DNA of 64,000 bases from Phytophthora sp. 'mugwort' (GCA_033558025.1 JAUCEF010000017.1:868001-932000); one strand, 5' to 3'. Positions 1 through 10,255 are shown, counted from the stretch's first letter. Notes: generated from the sequence alone by a model not told the origin. Numbers and translations: made by a program.

Positions 1-587
1 GTCTAAAACAGAAGAAAGATCGGCTCACGATGGCTGTGGCCACGAACAGCTCGGGCACTGAGAAGATGCCTTTGGTGTTCTTGGGGAAGGCCAAAAAACC
101 TCGATGGCTCGACGACAAGCCAGCTTCAGCCGTCTATGACGGTACGGCGAATAGGGGAATGACGGTGAAGCTCTTCCGATAGTGGCTGGAGAAGGTGGAC
201 AAAGTGATGGTGGAGAAGGGTTGGGAAATCCTGCCGCTGCTGGGCAATGCTCCGGTGCACAAGTTGCCGGAGGAGCCGCTGACCAACATCACGGTCAAAA
301 TGTTGCCGCCGAACGCTACCGCAATGCTTCAGCCCATGGACCAAGGGGTCATTGCATGGCTGAAGCAGCTGTTCATTGCAGCGCGCACACAAGAAGCAGC
401 GCTTCGTCACCTTGATGGTGACCCAGACCCGTACGATATTTCGCCAGCCGATGCGCTGGAGTGGATCTGCTACGCGTGGAAAGAGATGCTTGTTGAGGAC
501 GTCAAGAAGTACTGGAAGCACTCTGGGCTGTACGTCGACAGACTGGAGATCGTCGATCTGCTTAATCCGATTGAAATACGTACTTAA
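1..587 (+). pseudogene. pogo/Tigger-type DDE transposase fragment
   Basis: C-terminal part of a Tc1/mariner-superfamily pogo/Tigger transposase (DDE_1 type), cut by the window edge. The frame is open from base 3 and is broken by an in-frame TAG at 180-182, after which it runs to the stop at 585-587. Recognisable blocks are GNAPVH, LPPNATAMLQPMDQGVI and the tail around WKEMLVEDVKKYWKHSG. In this family the first block normally begins with the second catalytic Asp (DNAPxH); here that position is Gly. The premature stop and the lost Asp mean this copy cannot encode an active transposase. Family assignment is from motif recognition only. Confidence 0.75.
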
Positions 588-1145
588 TACGTATCAATGT
601 TGGTATAAACATAAGTACTTTTCATGCTCTGCCAGATCTGATTTGTCTTCTGTATAGTATGGCCCTTCAGTACTTGAATCGTTGAACCTGTGACTATTGC
701 CGCTACTCGCTGTACATCATCAATAGCACGCTGGTAGCGCTCAGCCTTAGGTACATCGGAGTAGTCGGGGCGGTAGTGCTGCAGCATGTTGGTCGGGCCA
801 TTGCAACTGAATACTGGTCGCATTGTAGCTCAGGGGACAGGGGTTGTTTGTGAGGGGGCTCTTACTTTTGCGAAATGACTCTCTCAGGTACGAGGGAGGG
901 CTCAAAATGCGCGACAGGCGTCCTCGCTTCCTGGCCAGTGAAACCGGCGTTGAAAGACGCGTTTTGCTGATGTTGTGAACTGCTGGACACAGGGCCTCCC
1001 TTGATTTGTATACTTCGTCGAAACCGTAATAGTGTCCCGACCACCTACCTGTCCAGCGCGGATACCACCGCCGGAGATCGGATCGCACAGGGAGCTCGTC
1101 GATGGAATAGGAGATAGGACCAGAGACGTTACTGACCGCAACCAC
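584..1145 (-). other. degenerate minus-strand reading frames, transposon-like, unrecognised
   Basis: Overlapping minus-strand frames cover this stretch (about 79, 92 and 132 residues) with frame changes between coherent blocks such as HFEPSLVPERVISQK and RPDYSDVPKAERYQRA. The pattern of coherent coding broken by frameshifts is that of a decayed mobile-element gene. I do not recognise the family. The region ends immediately before the solo LTR at 1148, so that LTR may have inserted into or beside it. Confidence 0.25.
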
Positions 1146-1147
1146 GC

Positions 1148-1509
1148 TGTAACGAGGTTAACTGAAGAGTGACGTGGCACTCTTCATGTGTACCTAAGTA
1201 CCCTAAGTGATGTAGCCAACATTACTATGACGTCACGGTAACGACGTCACGGATAGGTACCACATATATGGCACAAAGACCTCAGAGCCACCCAATAGGA
1301 TAATATCTAGGGTACTTTATAAGTGACTAATAGTTAGTATGTAGACGCGTTAAAAAAGGGTCACCTATAAATATATTCAGTCTTAATTTCTACCTAATTT
1401 TGGTAACAGTCCCACAGGCCAGGGACTAGTGAACTGCCGTCCACTGAGAGTTTGTATACTCTCTGGAAGTCACAATTCCTGTGCGCAAGGTGTCGTAGCC
1501 CCCATCACA
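1148..1509 (+). repeat. solo LTR of the gypsy family found at 46999-55035
   Basis: This 362-bp copy aligns over its whole length with the two LTRs at 46999-47364 and 54666-55035. It begins TGTAAC and ends CACA. The shared blocks include paired GACGTC motifs, a CTATAAATATATTCA promoter-like core (TATAAATA at 1366-1373) and the 3' segment beginning TTGTATACTCTC. The flanking pentamers are CACGC (1143-1147) and CATGC (1510-1514), a 4/5 match that looks like a target-site duplication with one transition. No matching internal region follows, so LTR-LTR recombination is inferred. Confidence 0.85.
1366..1373 (+). promoter_or_regulatory. TATA-like core of the solo LTR
   Basis: TATAAATA lies in a block identical in all three LTR copies (others at 47222-47229 and 54892-54899) and is followed by an ATTCA stretch. 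Conservation between otherwise diverged copies suggests it is the element's transcription core promoter. Start-site use is inferred. Confidence 0.4.
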
Positions 1510-3144
1510 CATGCTCACGACTAGCACGGATGGTGTGCCTGTAGGCGGGGAAGCGACGATGAGAATATGCAAAGAAATAATCACAAATTGTACTCACCCG
1601 TGATAGCACAAGATCAGACAGACGTATATCCAGGGCAATGCATCAAAAACTGGGAAGCCTTGAGCCATGATGCTGCAACTGCGCTCGCGGGGCTTGCATG
1701 GACGCGAAAACGACGAGTGGTGGGCTCAACCCATGGGTTGAGCAGATCGTCCTACGCGTAAAACATCAAGCGCTCTCGGCGTACAATCCGGTCTCAGCTA
1801 GACTGACATGTCCACATTCGACATGCCCTCGGATAGGCAAAGTTGACTACACCAATTTCCTGGACGTGCCCGGCGGCAACACGCTACGCAACCTACTGCT
1901 GAAGCGGTGGGAATCCGCGGGCCCATAGCTGGCTGAATATGAGAGCGCGGTGTTCTCATTACAAATCCAGAGACTCCAGGATGGATACCCAAGTGACCTT
2001 GGAAAACTGCGCCATCTGTTGATAGAAGACGCTCAAAAAGTTGTACTGCGGGTTTCCCGGATGACGTCATTGCTGCGCTAGGGGACACCATCGAAAGGGT
2101 CACAGCGGCATGCTGGAGTCTCGGGGCGACTCTCTATTGGTCAGTAGTATGGAGATGGAGAGTGGCCCATGTTGATGATATCAACAACGTCACAAAAGAG
2201 TACCATACGGCGATCTTCGCTACACGACTACGGAACGGACATACGGATATCACGCGCGATATATGGGCACCGCTGCATGAGGACCTGCACACGCAGATTT
2301 GAGGGATAGCATGCAATGTCCTAGGAGCAGACTGGGAACGGCTTGATGCATGTACGAATGTGGGTGACATGTGCTACCTCTTCCTCCTCTTCGTAGCGGC
2401 GGTGACTAGAGAACCGGAAATTGTGGGATCTGGTACTTTAGTTGTATAGATCTATAGAACGACTGACACACGCGTTATCACGTATATGAGCGGAAAGCAG
2501 GACACAGGACAGAACGCGGGAGAGTTAGTGGTATCGCATATCGACCTGATGAGAGATGTGAAGGCATGCCTGCGGAATGGCTGGGCGCCGGCGCTAGCAG
2601 CTGGCGATAACGACGTGGTGATCCAGAAACACGCGATCTGCTCACCACCTCTGGTGAAGCGACTCAAAGACACCGACGGGAAGACGCGTAGGATGGCGGA
2701 TGCACTGGGGGGGGTGGCATGGAGCACCACAATTCACGAACACAACATGGCCGCCCAGGCACTGGCGAGACACCTCTGGAAGGGATGGAATGGACGGAGG
2801 CATTCGGAACACCGAGCGCGCCTCGTTGACGGGCTCAACACTGCTAAGTGGAAGAACAAGGTAGAATCGGTCGAGGAATGGGGAGATCGGATCTCGGCTA
2901 TGCGTGAGGCGCTTAATTACAATGATCCCGCATGAGATTCGAGTCCTTCCTCGATGGTTTGCAGAACAAGAAGATGAGAGCGATGCTCAATTCAATCATG
3001 CTCACGTCGATTCCTGAAGTTAGCGCCCTGTTGCTGTACAAAAACCGGCACTCACCCGTCGAAGAGGAGGACAAATTCGCTTGTGATGAAACGGTCCAAG
3101 CTAGAACAAAAGACGTGACGTCGACTCAGTCACAGATGCTGTAA
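1510..3144 (+). pseudogene. degenerate retroelement-like coding region (possible gag)
   Basis: Plus-strand coding-like frames follow one another with shifts. One is open across about 2062-2300, then 2486-2935 (149 residues) and 2932-3144 (70 residues). The last contains FLDGLQNKKMRAML and SIPEVSALLLYKNRH, which resemble the C-terminal capsid segment of retroelement gag proteins by pattern. The 2486-2935 frame ends in a charged segment (VESVEEWGDRISAMREALN) that leads into it. The sequence is unlike the gag of the gypsy element at 47 kb, so it probably comes from another element. No catalytic motif was found. Confidence 0.3.
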
Positions 3145-5240
3145 CGTTTGCAACAGATGAACAAGATAATGCTTCAGCTACACCAGAGTTCTGGAACATC
3201 TCACCTGGACAGATCAACGCTATCGCTCCGTCTCAAGAGTTAAGCGTCCGCCTTCAAATGGGAACGCTGGGTCTCAACTTGAACCGTTTCGAATTCGCCT
3301 AGGACCTGATATTTGCACCACGGAAGGTGAGGTGGTGTGTGGTTGGTTTGAACGCAGAGGCTGCCGTCGGGAGACCTGCCCACGAGAATTGGGCCAATGC
3401 AGTTGCTGCCAGAAGCTGAGTTACTATGCAACAGGACCAGGCCCCAAACGGGGAACGTCGAGTAGTGGAGTGGCTTTTTTGTGGAGAAAAAAAAAAGGGC
3501 CGCACCGTGGTGAAGTGCCTGGACATCTAGAAGCTGCGGAGTATGATGAGGGGGAATACAGCTGCAACAGGAACGACTGCCCCCCCCCCCCCCCCCCCCC
3601 CGACAACGAAGGGAGCAGTAGGAAGGGGAAGGAAGTGCCTCTGATTCCTTTTGCCTAGTTGGTGACACAAGGACAGTCGAAAGCCTGCGGATGGATCAAG
3701 TGAGTGGTCTCGAAAGGATTTCGGACGGGAAGTGAAGGAAAGTGAAGGTGGTGCTGAAGGCGTCCTCGCCAGCAGTACACCACAGAAACGGCCGAAATCT
3801 AATTTGGGCGGAAAGGAACGGACTATCTCATGGAGGGGATTCACCCTGAGGAAACGGAGAACTCCCGTACGGGGGTGAAGATATTTGAAGGGGCTCGAGG
3901 CGTTCTTGCAGAGCAGAACACGACAAAAACACGGTAAACGGATTTGGAACAAATGGAGCGGTTCATCCAATGGAACGAAGCGGTCCGAGGGAGCTGGAGT
4001 CAAAGGCGGATCGGATATGCCGGCTTCAGCGCAAGTCCCCACGGAATGATAAACGGAGCATTTCAAGGAGACCTAAGAGGGCTCGGAGGTAGCAACGGAG
4101 CGCTCCTAAGAGACTACGAAGGACCGGAAGGAGTGCGAACGAGAGGAGGAGGCATGAACGACGCCCTTGCAACTCTGTGCCGGTTAATGGAGCTCTTCGA
4201 ACTGTGGTGTAAGACGCGTAATGCTTTTGGAAGGAACGGGTATCGACGATAACGGATATGATCGACGCAGACAAGGTGTACCTGGGTTCTATGGGGCAGG
4301 CCGCGAAAACCTACGTACTGAATGGAGGAACAGTGCGAGTCGTTAGGGGTCTTGTGTTCCGAGAAAGAGTTGGGCGCTCGAGAAAGGATACAGTGGATTG
4401 GCGAAAGTGGAACCGGACGAGTATGATAAGGAAATGGAAGAACGGCTATCTCGCTGGATGAGGTACATATATTCAGCTACGGTAAAGAGGAACGCCAGAG
4501 AAGCCGGCGCTTGCTGATGTGAATGCTGAGCCGGGGGGTAAAAGCGGAGGTACTAGAGCGGACAAAGAATGTTTCACCTGGATCATTCCGGAGTATTGGT
4601 TGGACAGGTATAAAGATACGCTGGAGAAGCCAAAGCGTGCCATTCGGGACTTTCGATCGCGAGAGGACTGAGCGGCGATTTACCAAGGGCTAGGAACGCG
4701 ATACCGGTTGTCTCCGGAGGAGGGAAGGGCTTGGAAGTACCCGAAGACTACGCCGAGAAGGAACCCCGAGCTATGGAACGCGAGGTCATACGGAATGTGT
4801 GCGAGGGACTTGCGGAAACAGATCGCTCACCACCAAGGAACGATGAGGTCGGTGGGGAGTTCTCGTTCAGCTGACGCTCCTTGATTCCGAGTAGAATCTG
4901 CCACACAGCTCCACTGAACGTCTCAGCTACGTCCCGAGGTGGGGTCGTCAGTACCCACGCGGAGGTAACCATGACCCACCGCGCAGTACGTTGGTAGTAA
5001 CTCCACACGAGCATACTCTTCGAATGAGGCGTACAAGAACGCTCTCATCTTGAGGCCACCGTCTCGAACTTGGCCGATTGCGAAATGTCCCTGCACTGCT
5101 TGGGACTTCAATTAACCTCTGCGGTCGAACACCCGTCGGCTGCCATGGTCGATATCACGATAGCACAGCGTGCCTCACTTTGGAGCAATACTTACTCTAC
5201 TAGGGAGAGAGACTTTAGAGGCAGGGTACGCTTAGTCAAT
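3145..5240 (+). other. degenerate coding-like stretch without recognised gene
   Basis: Several frames of 60-180 residues exist on both strands but none is convincing. On plus, about 4700-4875 shows an acidic, charge-rich segment (PEDYAEKEPRAMEREVIRN) in the style of retroelement polyprotein linkers. A 22-base C run interrupts the region at 3580. The 179-residue minus frame at 3527-4066 reads through the homopolymer as poly-Gly and looks like an antisense shadow. Most likely this continues the retroelement debris upstream. Confidence 0.2.
3580..3601 (+). repeat. poly-C homopolymer, 22 bases
   Basis: An uninterrupted run of 22 C, directly visible. Such runs are prone to length error in sequencing and to slippage in vivo, so the exact length and the frames crossing it are unreliable. 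Confidence 0.95.
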
Positions 5241-6408
5241 CAATAACGATCCCGTTGCCTCCACCGATTGCATCCGCGAACTTTCGCCGCCGGGTCCCAG
5301 CTAGTCCAATCCATTCAAAAGTCAGTTCTATCACCAGGTCCTTTATTAAACCTTCCTTGTCAATCCGCGAGTTTTCTCCCTCATCCCAGATGGAGCCTTA
5401 TGGCAGTTGGCCGATCAGTTCGAGGTCTAAGAGTCTAAGCTCATTCTTCAGTCCCCCACTAAGCCACCATGAGCGACGCGAAGACGTCCGCAGCACAAGA
5501 CGCGGAACTCGCAAATCGGATCACCATCCTGATCTTACAGTACCGAGAAAGGAAGGCAGGCACACACACGCTGCTGGCATGGACGTTTCCAAAAGGGCCT
5601 TCTGGATTAAGATACGTACAGTTCTTGCGGCGAAAATCTATTGTGAGGCGAATATTGGGGTGTTTCTTGGGGTGATCCAACACGTCCAGTTTCTTGCGGG
5701 CTGGAAAGGAAGACACAGAGTGATTCGAAGATGTCTTTCCTTGTCCACCTTAGCGTCGAGGCCTTCCGATAGATGGCTGGCGCCTGGCCGTCATTGCGAC
5801 GATTTGATTGTGTGAATGATACTACCGGTACGCAGTAAGATTCTTGTATGTGGTTACAGAGTCTGCTTTCGTATGAATGGACAATACAGTACGTGCATGT
5901 ACGTAATAACAACAGGTAACAAGAGGGTCTGCTGACTTCGTACGTGATTGGACAATACTAGTCTGTCTGTGATAACAAGTCGTACTTCTCCATTCCATAC
6001 CATAAAATATCCGACCGGTGGACCCCTCCGACCTGTACGAAACGTATTGTACATCCCGAGCTAAACTATACTTGTGGGGCGCATTAAACATTACTCTACT
6101 GGAGTAACACTCTTAAGAGGTTAAACTCTTTCATTAACGAAATGCGGCAGCAGCGACGAGGGCGGCGTGAGCGGTCGGCGTAGACGGGCGGCAGGACGGG
6201 GACGGCGGCGTGCGGGCATCTTGGAATCTTGGACAAGTTGCTTGGGCAGGCGGCATCCGCGTGCAACAGCAGGACGGGTGGCAGGACGGACAACGACAGG
6301 AGATCGGCGAGGGCGGGTGGGGGGGGGGGGGGGGGGGGCTAGCTACCGCCCTTGCAGCAGGGACGAATTACTCATTGAGGAAATTAACGCGTTTGGACTA
6401 ACATGGTA
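5241..6408 (+). other. no recognised gene; one short ATG frame and a G run
   Basis: Plus-strand frames at 5255-5815 and 5469-5675 (68 residues, start MSDAKTSAAQDAELAN) are coherent but unrecognised. Bases about 5990-6035 (CATAAAATATCCGACC, then CTCCGACC) resemble the leader beside the Crypton-like elements near 15575-15610, so another element end may lie here. The segment 6150-6340 is GC-rich and ends in a G20 run. I see no RNA gene. Confidence 0.2.
6319..6338 (+). repeat. poly-G homopolymer, 20 bases
   Basis: An uninterrupted run of 20 G inside a GC-rich stretch. It is the second long G/C homopolymer in the first 7 kb; the core gene region has none. Confidence 0.95.
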
Positions 6409-7159
6409 CTAATTGGCTACTGCTGTAACGCTTTGTCGTTGAAGGAAAGCTTCTTGAACTGCATTCGCACCAACTTGGAGTTGAACTTTATTTTTTTGAC
6501 AGGCTGTAGATGCTGCCAATGTTGAGGAGAAGCCCAAGCATTGGGTCGCGAGCAGCGCTCGGTTCATCTTGCGCATGGAGTACAGCACGAAGATACCGCA
6601 ATCAAAGCTGTGGCGTTGTGGCGGGTTGGTCTATACGCGCTTGGTCGCATATGTAACTCGCTTGTTATCATACTTATCCATCGCCTTTGCCTTGAAATAG
6701 GCTCCAAGAGTTGTCCCGATATCCTGGGTTAAGTGGTACTTCTTCGAGTCTACGTGCAGCATATAAGATTTCACTCCTTCAATGGCGAGAACTGGATTTT
6801 GCATCACCACGAAACTCCAATGACCGTTCAGGCATACTGGGATAATGACGATTCGAAACTTTTCGTAGGGAAATCGTGCCGTTATGTCACATATCGCCTT
6901 GTACGTCGCCATCATGCTACTCTTGTTTTTTTATCCGCTTAGTATACTTCCAAATAACTGGCACCCGAAATTGAAGGTTGCGCCATGTGCTCTTGGATAG
7001 AATATGACATCACGGTGTCTTCTAACCAACTTTGAGGCTCGAGCGTATCCAGGTTTTCCGTGTGACTTGGAGGTGGTACGACTCATCGTCTGGCCTAAAG
7101 CAAACAGCCGTAGTCCTACAAAGCAATGGGCTATCCGTTTCATTGGTGGCGACAGGCAT
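6409..7159 (-). pseudogene. Ulp1/SENP-like C48 cysteine protease domain, 3' part of a Tc1-split gene
   Basis: The minus frame 6915-6409 carries the hallmarks of a C48 (Ulp1/SENP) peptidase: VCLNGHWSFVV with the catalytic His, MLHVDS with the catalytic Asp, and QRHSFDCGIFVL with the oxyanion Gln and catalytic Cys (Cys codon at 6598-6600). One in-frame TAG (6631-6633) separates the His/Asp half from the Gln/Cys half; the natural stop is at 6409-6411. Coding also continues upstream at 6931-7159 with further breaks. At 7160 the frame is interrupted by the Tc1/mariner element, and it resumes at 8728. Ulp1-like domains are common in oomycete and plant transposons, so this is probably a mobile-element protein. 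Confidence 0.65.
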
Positions 7160-7161
7160 TA

Positions 7162-7408
7162 CACTCACGGACAGAATATTACGGCCACTAAGGGTTTTTG
7201 CTATAACTTTCTGCTACTGAGAGTTGCAGCTTGCTGTTTAGATACGTGCTGTAGGCACTCCAGAATAGCATAATTATGATGAGAATTTTGTGAAGTTCGT
7301 GCTGCGAGTGGAGGCTCCCATACCAAAAGCCGTATAGTGGGCCCGGCATTACGGCCGGTCTTATGCATACAGAATTCAAGTCAAACGTCACGAAATGATA
7401 GAATCATT
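7162..7408 (+). repeat. left terminal inverted repeat of the Tc1/mariner element
   Basis: Roughly 247 bp, imperfectly complementary to 8473-8725, starting directly after the TA at 7160-7161. Scattered substitutions and small indels separate the two arms. Confidence 0.85.
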
Positions 7409-7468
7409 AATCAAAGCCACCAGTTGGCTGGCAGGCTGTAAGTTCTCTCCGCACGGCCTACTTGTGTC

Positions 7469-8449
7469 TTGCTGCCATTCAACAACTTGATGGTCCGAGG
7501 ATCATCGCTGACCGAGGCGGAGCGCGGGCTGATCCAAGGGATGAGCGAAGGCGGCTTCAGCATCCGAGCTATCGCCAAGAAGATCGAGCACTCAAGGGAC
7601 TATATACAGCGAGCACTGAAGACAGGCTCGACCCGGCGCTGCACAGCAGGCAGGAAGTCTTCGCTCTCTAGACGGGAGACTCGCCGCATCTTTCGCAAGC
7701 CAGCTACTGGCGACTTCAGCCCCACGCGTCTGGAGGAGGAGCTTTCGTGCACGTGCAAGCTCGGACGATTCGACGCCTTCTGGCTGGCGTCGACTGGCTC
7801 GATTATACCAAGTTGGGCAACACCCTTCCCCTCACCAAGCAGCATAAGTTGGCGCGACTGGATTGGGCTAAGTGCATGATTGTCCAGCCGGACATGTGTC
7901 CCCATATCGTCTTCTCCGACGAGAAGAAGTTCAACCTCGATGGTCCAGATGGTCTGTGTCATTACTGGCGTAACATACGACGGCATAGAAGACAGACTGT
8001 ACGTTGACAAAATGGCTGTGGATCAATAATGGTTTGGGGAAGCTTCAGCGCAGCTGGAAAGTCGAAGCTCGCAGTGCTTCAATGGCGACAGGTGTCGGAG
8101 CACTACGTCTACATGGTTTCGGAGTACATGCTCCCTTTTGCGCATCCCCATCGTGGCGTGGATTACATCTACCAACAGGACAACGCCTCCCTCCACCGCT
8201 CCAATTTCAAGACTGAGTTCTTCGCGGATGAAGGCATCCGCATTCTGGATTGGCCTGGTCGCTCGCCGGACTTGAACCCGATCGAGAATGTCTGGGCCAT
8301 GGTGGCTCAGATAGTCTACCACAATGGAAAGCAGTATAACAGCGTCGCGGATTTGAGAGATTCTAGTGGCGTGGAAAGCTCTTGACCTCGCTTACTTGCG
8401 CAAGCTCGATGCGAGGACGCTGCATCGAAGTCATCTCAAAGCAGTGTAA
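7469..8449 (+). pseudogene. Tc1-family (DD34E) transposase, inactivated
   Basis: The N-terminal HTH region (LTEAERGLIQGMSEGGFSIR) starts near 7490 in one frame. Near 7750 coding shifts to a second frame carrying the first catalytic Asp (IVFSDEKKFNLDGPDG). A TGA at 8005-8007 interrupts that frame, which then resumes with VWGSFSAAGKSK, YQQDNASLHRS (second Asp) and SPDLNPIENVWA (Glu). Thirty-four residues separate Asp and Glu, i.e. DD34E, typical of Tc1 rather than mariner. A further shift near 8365 moves the C-terminus (AWKALDLAYLRKLDART) to another frame ending at 8447-8449. The catalytic triad survives, but two frameshifts and a stop abolish function. Confidence 0.88.
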
Positions 8450-8472
8450 CACCACGCACTACTAAAACACCC

Positions 8473-8725
8473 AATGATCTATCATTTCGTGACGTTTGAC
8501 TTTGAATTTTGTATGCATAAGACCGGCGGTATATTGTGTCCGTGTCCACTACACGTTTGTTTTGTAGCCTCCTCTCGCAGCACGAACTTCCCAAACTTCT
8601 CATCATAACTATGCTTCTCTGGAATGTCTACAGCACATATTTAAACAGCAAAACAAGCTCAATTCTCAGTAGCAGAAAAGTTATAGCAAAAACACTTAGT
8701 GGCCGTAATATTCTGCCTGGGAGTG
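8473..8725 (-). repeat. right terminal inverted repeat of the Tc1/mariner element
   Basis: The reverse complement aligns with 7162-7408 across about 250 bp. It ends with GAGTG next to TA at 8726-8727. Confidence 0.85.
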
Positions 8726-8727
8726 TA

Positions 8728-9010
8728 TAACCGTTTCGTCGCCTTCATCAATCTCCATGGGAAATGTTTTGCATCCGATATCCTTCTTCACGCTTGGTCG
8801 TTCAAGTCAACTCGACAGAGCAATCATTTCGGATATACTCGACACCGGTGCCTGAGTAATTTCGGGTATACTAGACACCGAATAAGAGGTCGTTTCGAAT
8901 ATACTCGACACCGGCGCCTGGGTTATTTCGGGTATACTCGTCAGCGCCTGGGAGGTCGTTTCGGGTATACTCGATACCGCCTGAGAGGTCAGTAATGGTT
9001 TACAGTACAC
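8728..9010 (-). pseudogene. N-terminal part of the Tc1-split C48-domain gene, with 33-nt repeats
   Basis: The minus frame 9010-8807 encodes short repeats built on SSIPEITQAPV, about five imperfect units of 11 residues (33 nt; period visible in plus-strand blocks TTTCGGGTATACTCG). After a TGA the same frame continues (VKKDIGCKTFPMEIDEGDETV region, trimmed here to its key run FPMEIDEGDETV) to base 8728, exactly where the Tc1 element begins. Removing the element and one TA joins this frame to the minus frame at 7159, so both belong to one former gene ending in the C48 domain. The repeat segment may be a linker or the true N-terminus; no signal peptide is evident. Confidence 0.5.
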
Positions 9011-9226
9011 ATCAGGGCTACTTTTTCATAATTCCTTTTGAATGTATCAAAATCACGTTTAATCAATGATTTAATAAAAAGGTGTAAATTTTGGACCACA
9101 CCCTCTCGATAGCAAATATGTAAAAGGAAATATTTTAGTTTCAGAAGTTCTCGACAGTGAAATATGTAAAGGAGCATAATTTAGTGAATATAAGATACAA
9201 TATTTTGCCTATATGAAGTTATCCAA

Positions 9227-9267
9227 ATATCAGGATCAAAAAAAATAAAATGACTTGATCCTGATAT
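9227..9267 (+). terminator. perfect 13-bp hairpin between AT-rich frames
   Basis: Arms ATATCAGGATCAA (9227-9239) and TTGATCCTGATAT (9255-9267) are exact reverse complements with a 15-base A-rich loop. Its position in the AT-rich island suggests a transcript-end structure, as known for giant-virus mRNAs. The role is inferred. Confidence 0.45.
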
Positions 9268-9383
9268 ATATATTACTAAGTATATAAGTAGAATACTATA
9301 TAGTTATGGAGAGTATGGTCATTCCCTGGTAATGAGGAAAATATAATAAACGTCATGTTGTTTGCTTTCCAAGAGAAGATAGT

Positions 9384-9602
9384 ATGATCATTTTTCGCAG
9401 TGTTGCCTACCACATCCAGACTAAGCCAAAGAAAGATCCACGAAAGATCCAATCTCTTATTAAGGACACCTTCAAGCGATACTGTTTATATAAGAACATT
9501 GATTACTCACCCAAGCTATTTCGAAGCTTCCACCTATCAGTATCCACCAAGTTAGTGATCTTGAAGGATGCTTCGATCTTAATATTAATGTTGACTCGAT
9601 AG
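9384..9602 (+). pseudogene. small basic reading frame in the AT-rich island, unrecognised
   Basis: ATG-initiated frame of 72 residues, Lys/Arg-rich at the N-terminus (IQTKPKKDPRKIQSLIKDTF). A coherent continuation (DLEGCFDLNINVDSIDLE) lies in a different frame from about 9557 on, pointing to a frameshift inside a longer former gene. No family recognised. Confidence 0.3.
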
Positions 9603-9722
9603 ATTTGGAGACTAATGCAGTGGCTTGCACTCGTAAATCGGACAAATGCAACAACAATACTTTAATTATTTTATCCTTCGATAATCAGGCATCTACATAG
9701 CTCGTATTGATCAGTTTGCGGT

Positions 9723-9995
9723 AGTCATTTTTGCCCTGTTGAGAAATGCGGTAGAGTATTCAATAGCTCTACCAAACTCAATAACCATAAGAAGAAAGGT
9801 GCTAAGCTATTGATCGATCCATTAGCTGTAAAGAGTTATGATGAAGCGATAGATATGATAAAGGCTTTATACAAGCTTCCTACTGCTTCTAAATTGCTAT
9901 GTCCTTGTGGTTTATCGATAACTCGATGGCACTATGGTGATCATATAACCTCGAAAAAGGACACAGTATGGTCGTCGTCAATTGTAGATACTTAA
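9723..9995 (+). pseudogene. zinc-finger-like protein remnant in the AT-rich island
   Basis: Open frame from about 9711 to the TAA at 9993-9995. It begins with a C2H2-like finger (FCPVEKCGRVFNSSTKLNNH) and ends with a second Cys/His cluster (LCPCGLSITRWHYGDH). No ATG is available at the start and an upstream stop lies at 9708-9710, so the 5' end is lost or shifted. Paired fingers of this loose type occur in many viral and mobile-element proteins. Function unknown. Confidence 0.35.
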
Positions 9996-10049
9996 AATTA
10001 TGAGTTATTGATCTTTTTTTTTAATCCTGATATAAAGTCATCTATAGTA

Positions 10050-10058
10050 TATAAATAG
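10050..10058 (+). promoter_or_regulatory. TATAAATAG motif just before a small ATG frame
   Basis: TATAAATAG ends two bases before the ATG at 10061. A near copy, TATATAAGTAG, occurs near 9280 downstream of the hairpin. Repetition ahead of frames suggests promoter elements of the invading element. Confidence 0.3.
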
Positions 10059-10060
10059 CA

Positions 10061-10255
10061 ATGACCTATTCACCTGAAAAGTATCAAGCTAACAAGGAAC
10101 GCTTCAAGCGAACCAGATGCGGTATTACCTCAAGACGAGAGAAACACGTATCGCTATGCAAAAAGCGTACAATACAGTCCATAGAGAACAGATTAATACT
10201 CGACGTAGGGAGAAGCGCAAACTACTTAATCAAACGAGAAAATAGAATCGAATAA
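10061..10255 (+). pseudogene. small highly basic protein frame, virus-like repeat motif
   Basis: ATG frame starting MTYSPEKYQANKERFKRTR. A related basic motif (YNTVHREQINTRRREKRK) lies in another frame from about 10165, ending at a TAG near 10244-10246, so one frameshift probably splits the gene. Short proteins built of repeated Tyr/Asn/Lys-Glu/Arg motifs of this type are widespread in large DNA viruses and some phages; I infer a similar origin. No enzymatic motif. Confidence 0.35.

Larger units (their letters stand above)
7162..8725 (+). mobile_element. Tc1/mariner element with long TIRs and TA duplication
   Basis: Complete element of 1564 bp flanked by TA (7160-7161 and 8726-8727). The ends begin CACTC and finish GAGTG. 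The inverted repeats are about 250 bp: the left arm runs from 7162 to about 7408 and matches the reverse complement of about 8473-8725, sharing for example GAATATTACGGCCACTAAG and CAAACGTCACGAAATGATAG. It encodes one transposase, now broken. It was inserted into a minus-strand C48-protease frame. Confidence 0.92.

Noticed and set aside
1148..3144. LTR at 1148 as the 5' LTR of the gag-like region that follows
   Set aside because: The gag-like sequence does not resemble the family's gag at 47 kb, and the flanking pentamers suggest a solo LTR.
3527..4066. 179-residue minus-strand frame
   Set aside because: Depends on reading the C22 run as poly-Gly and has no recognised domain; treated as a shadow of plus-strand debris.
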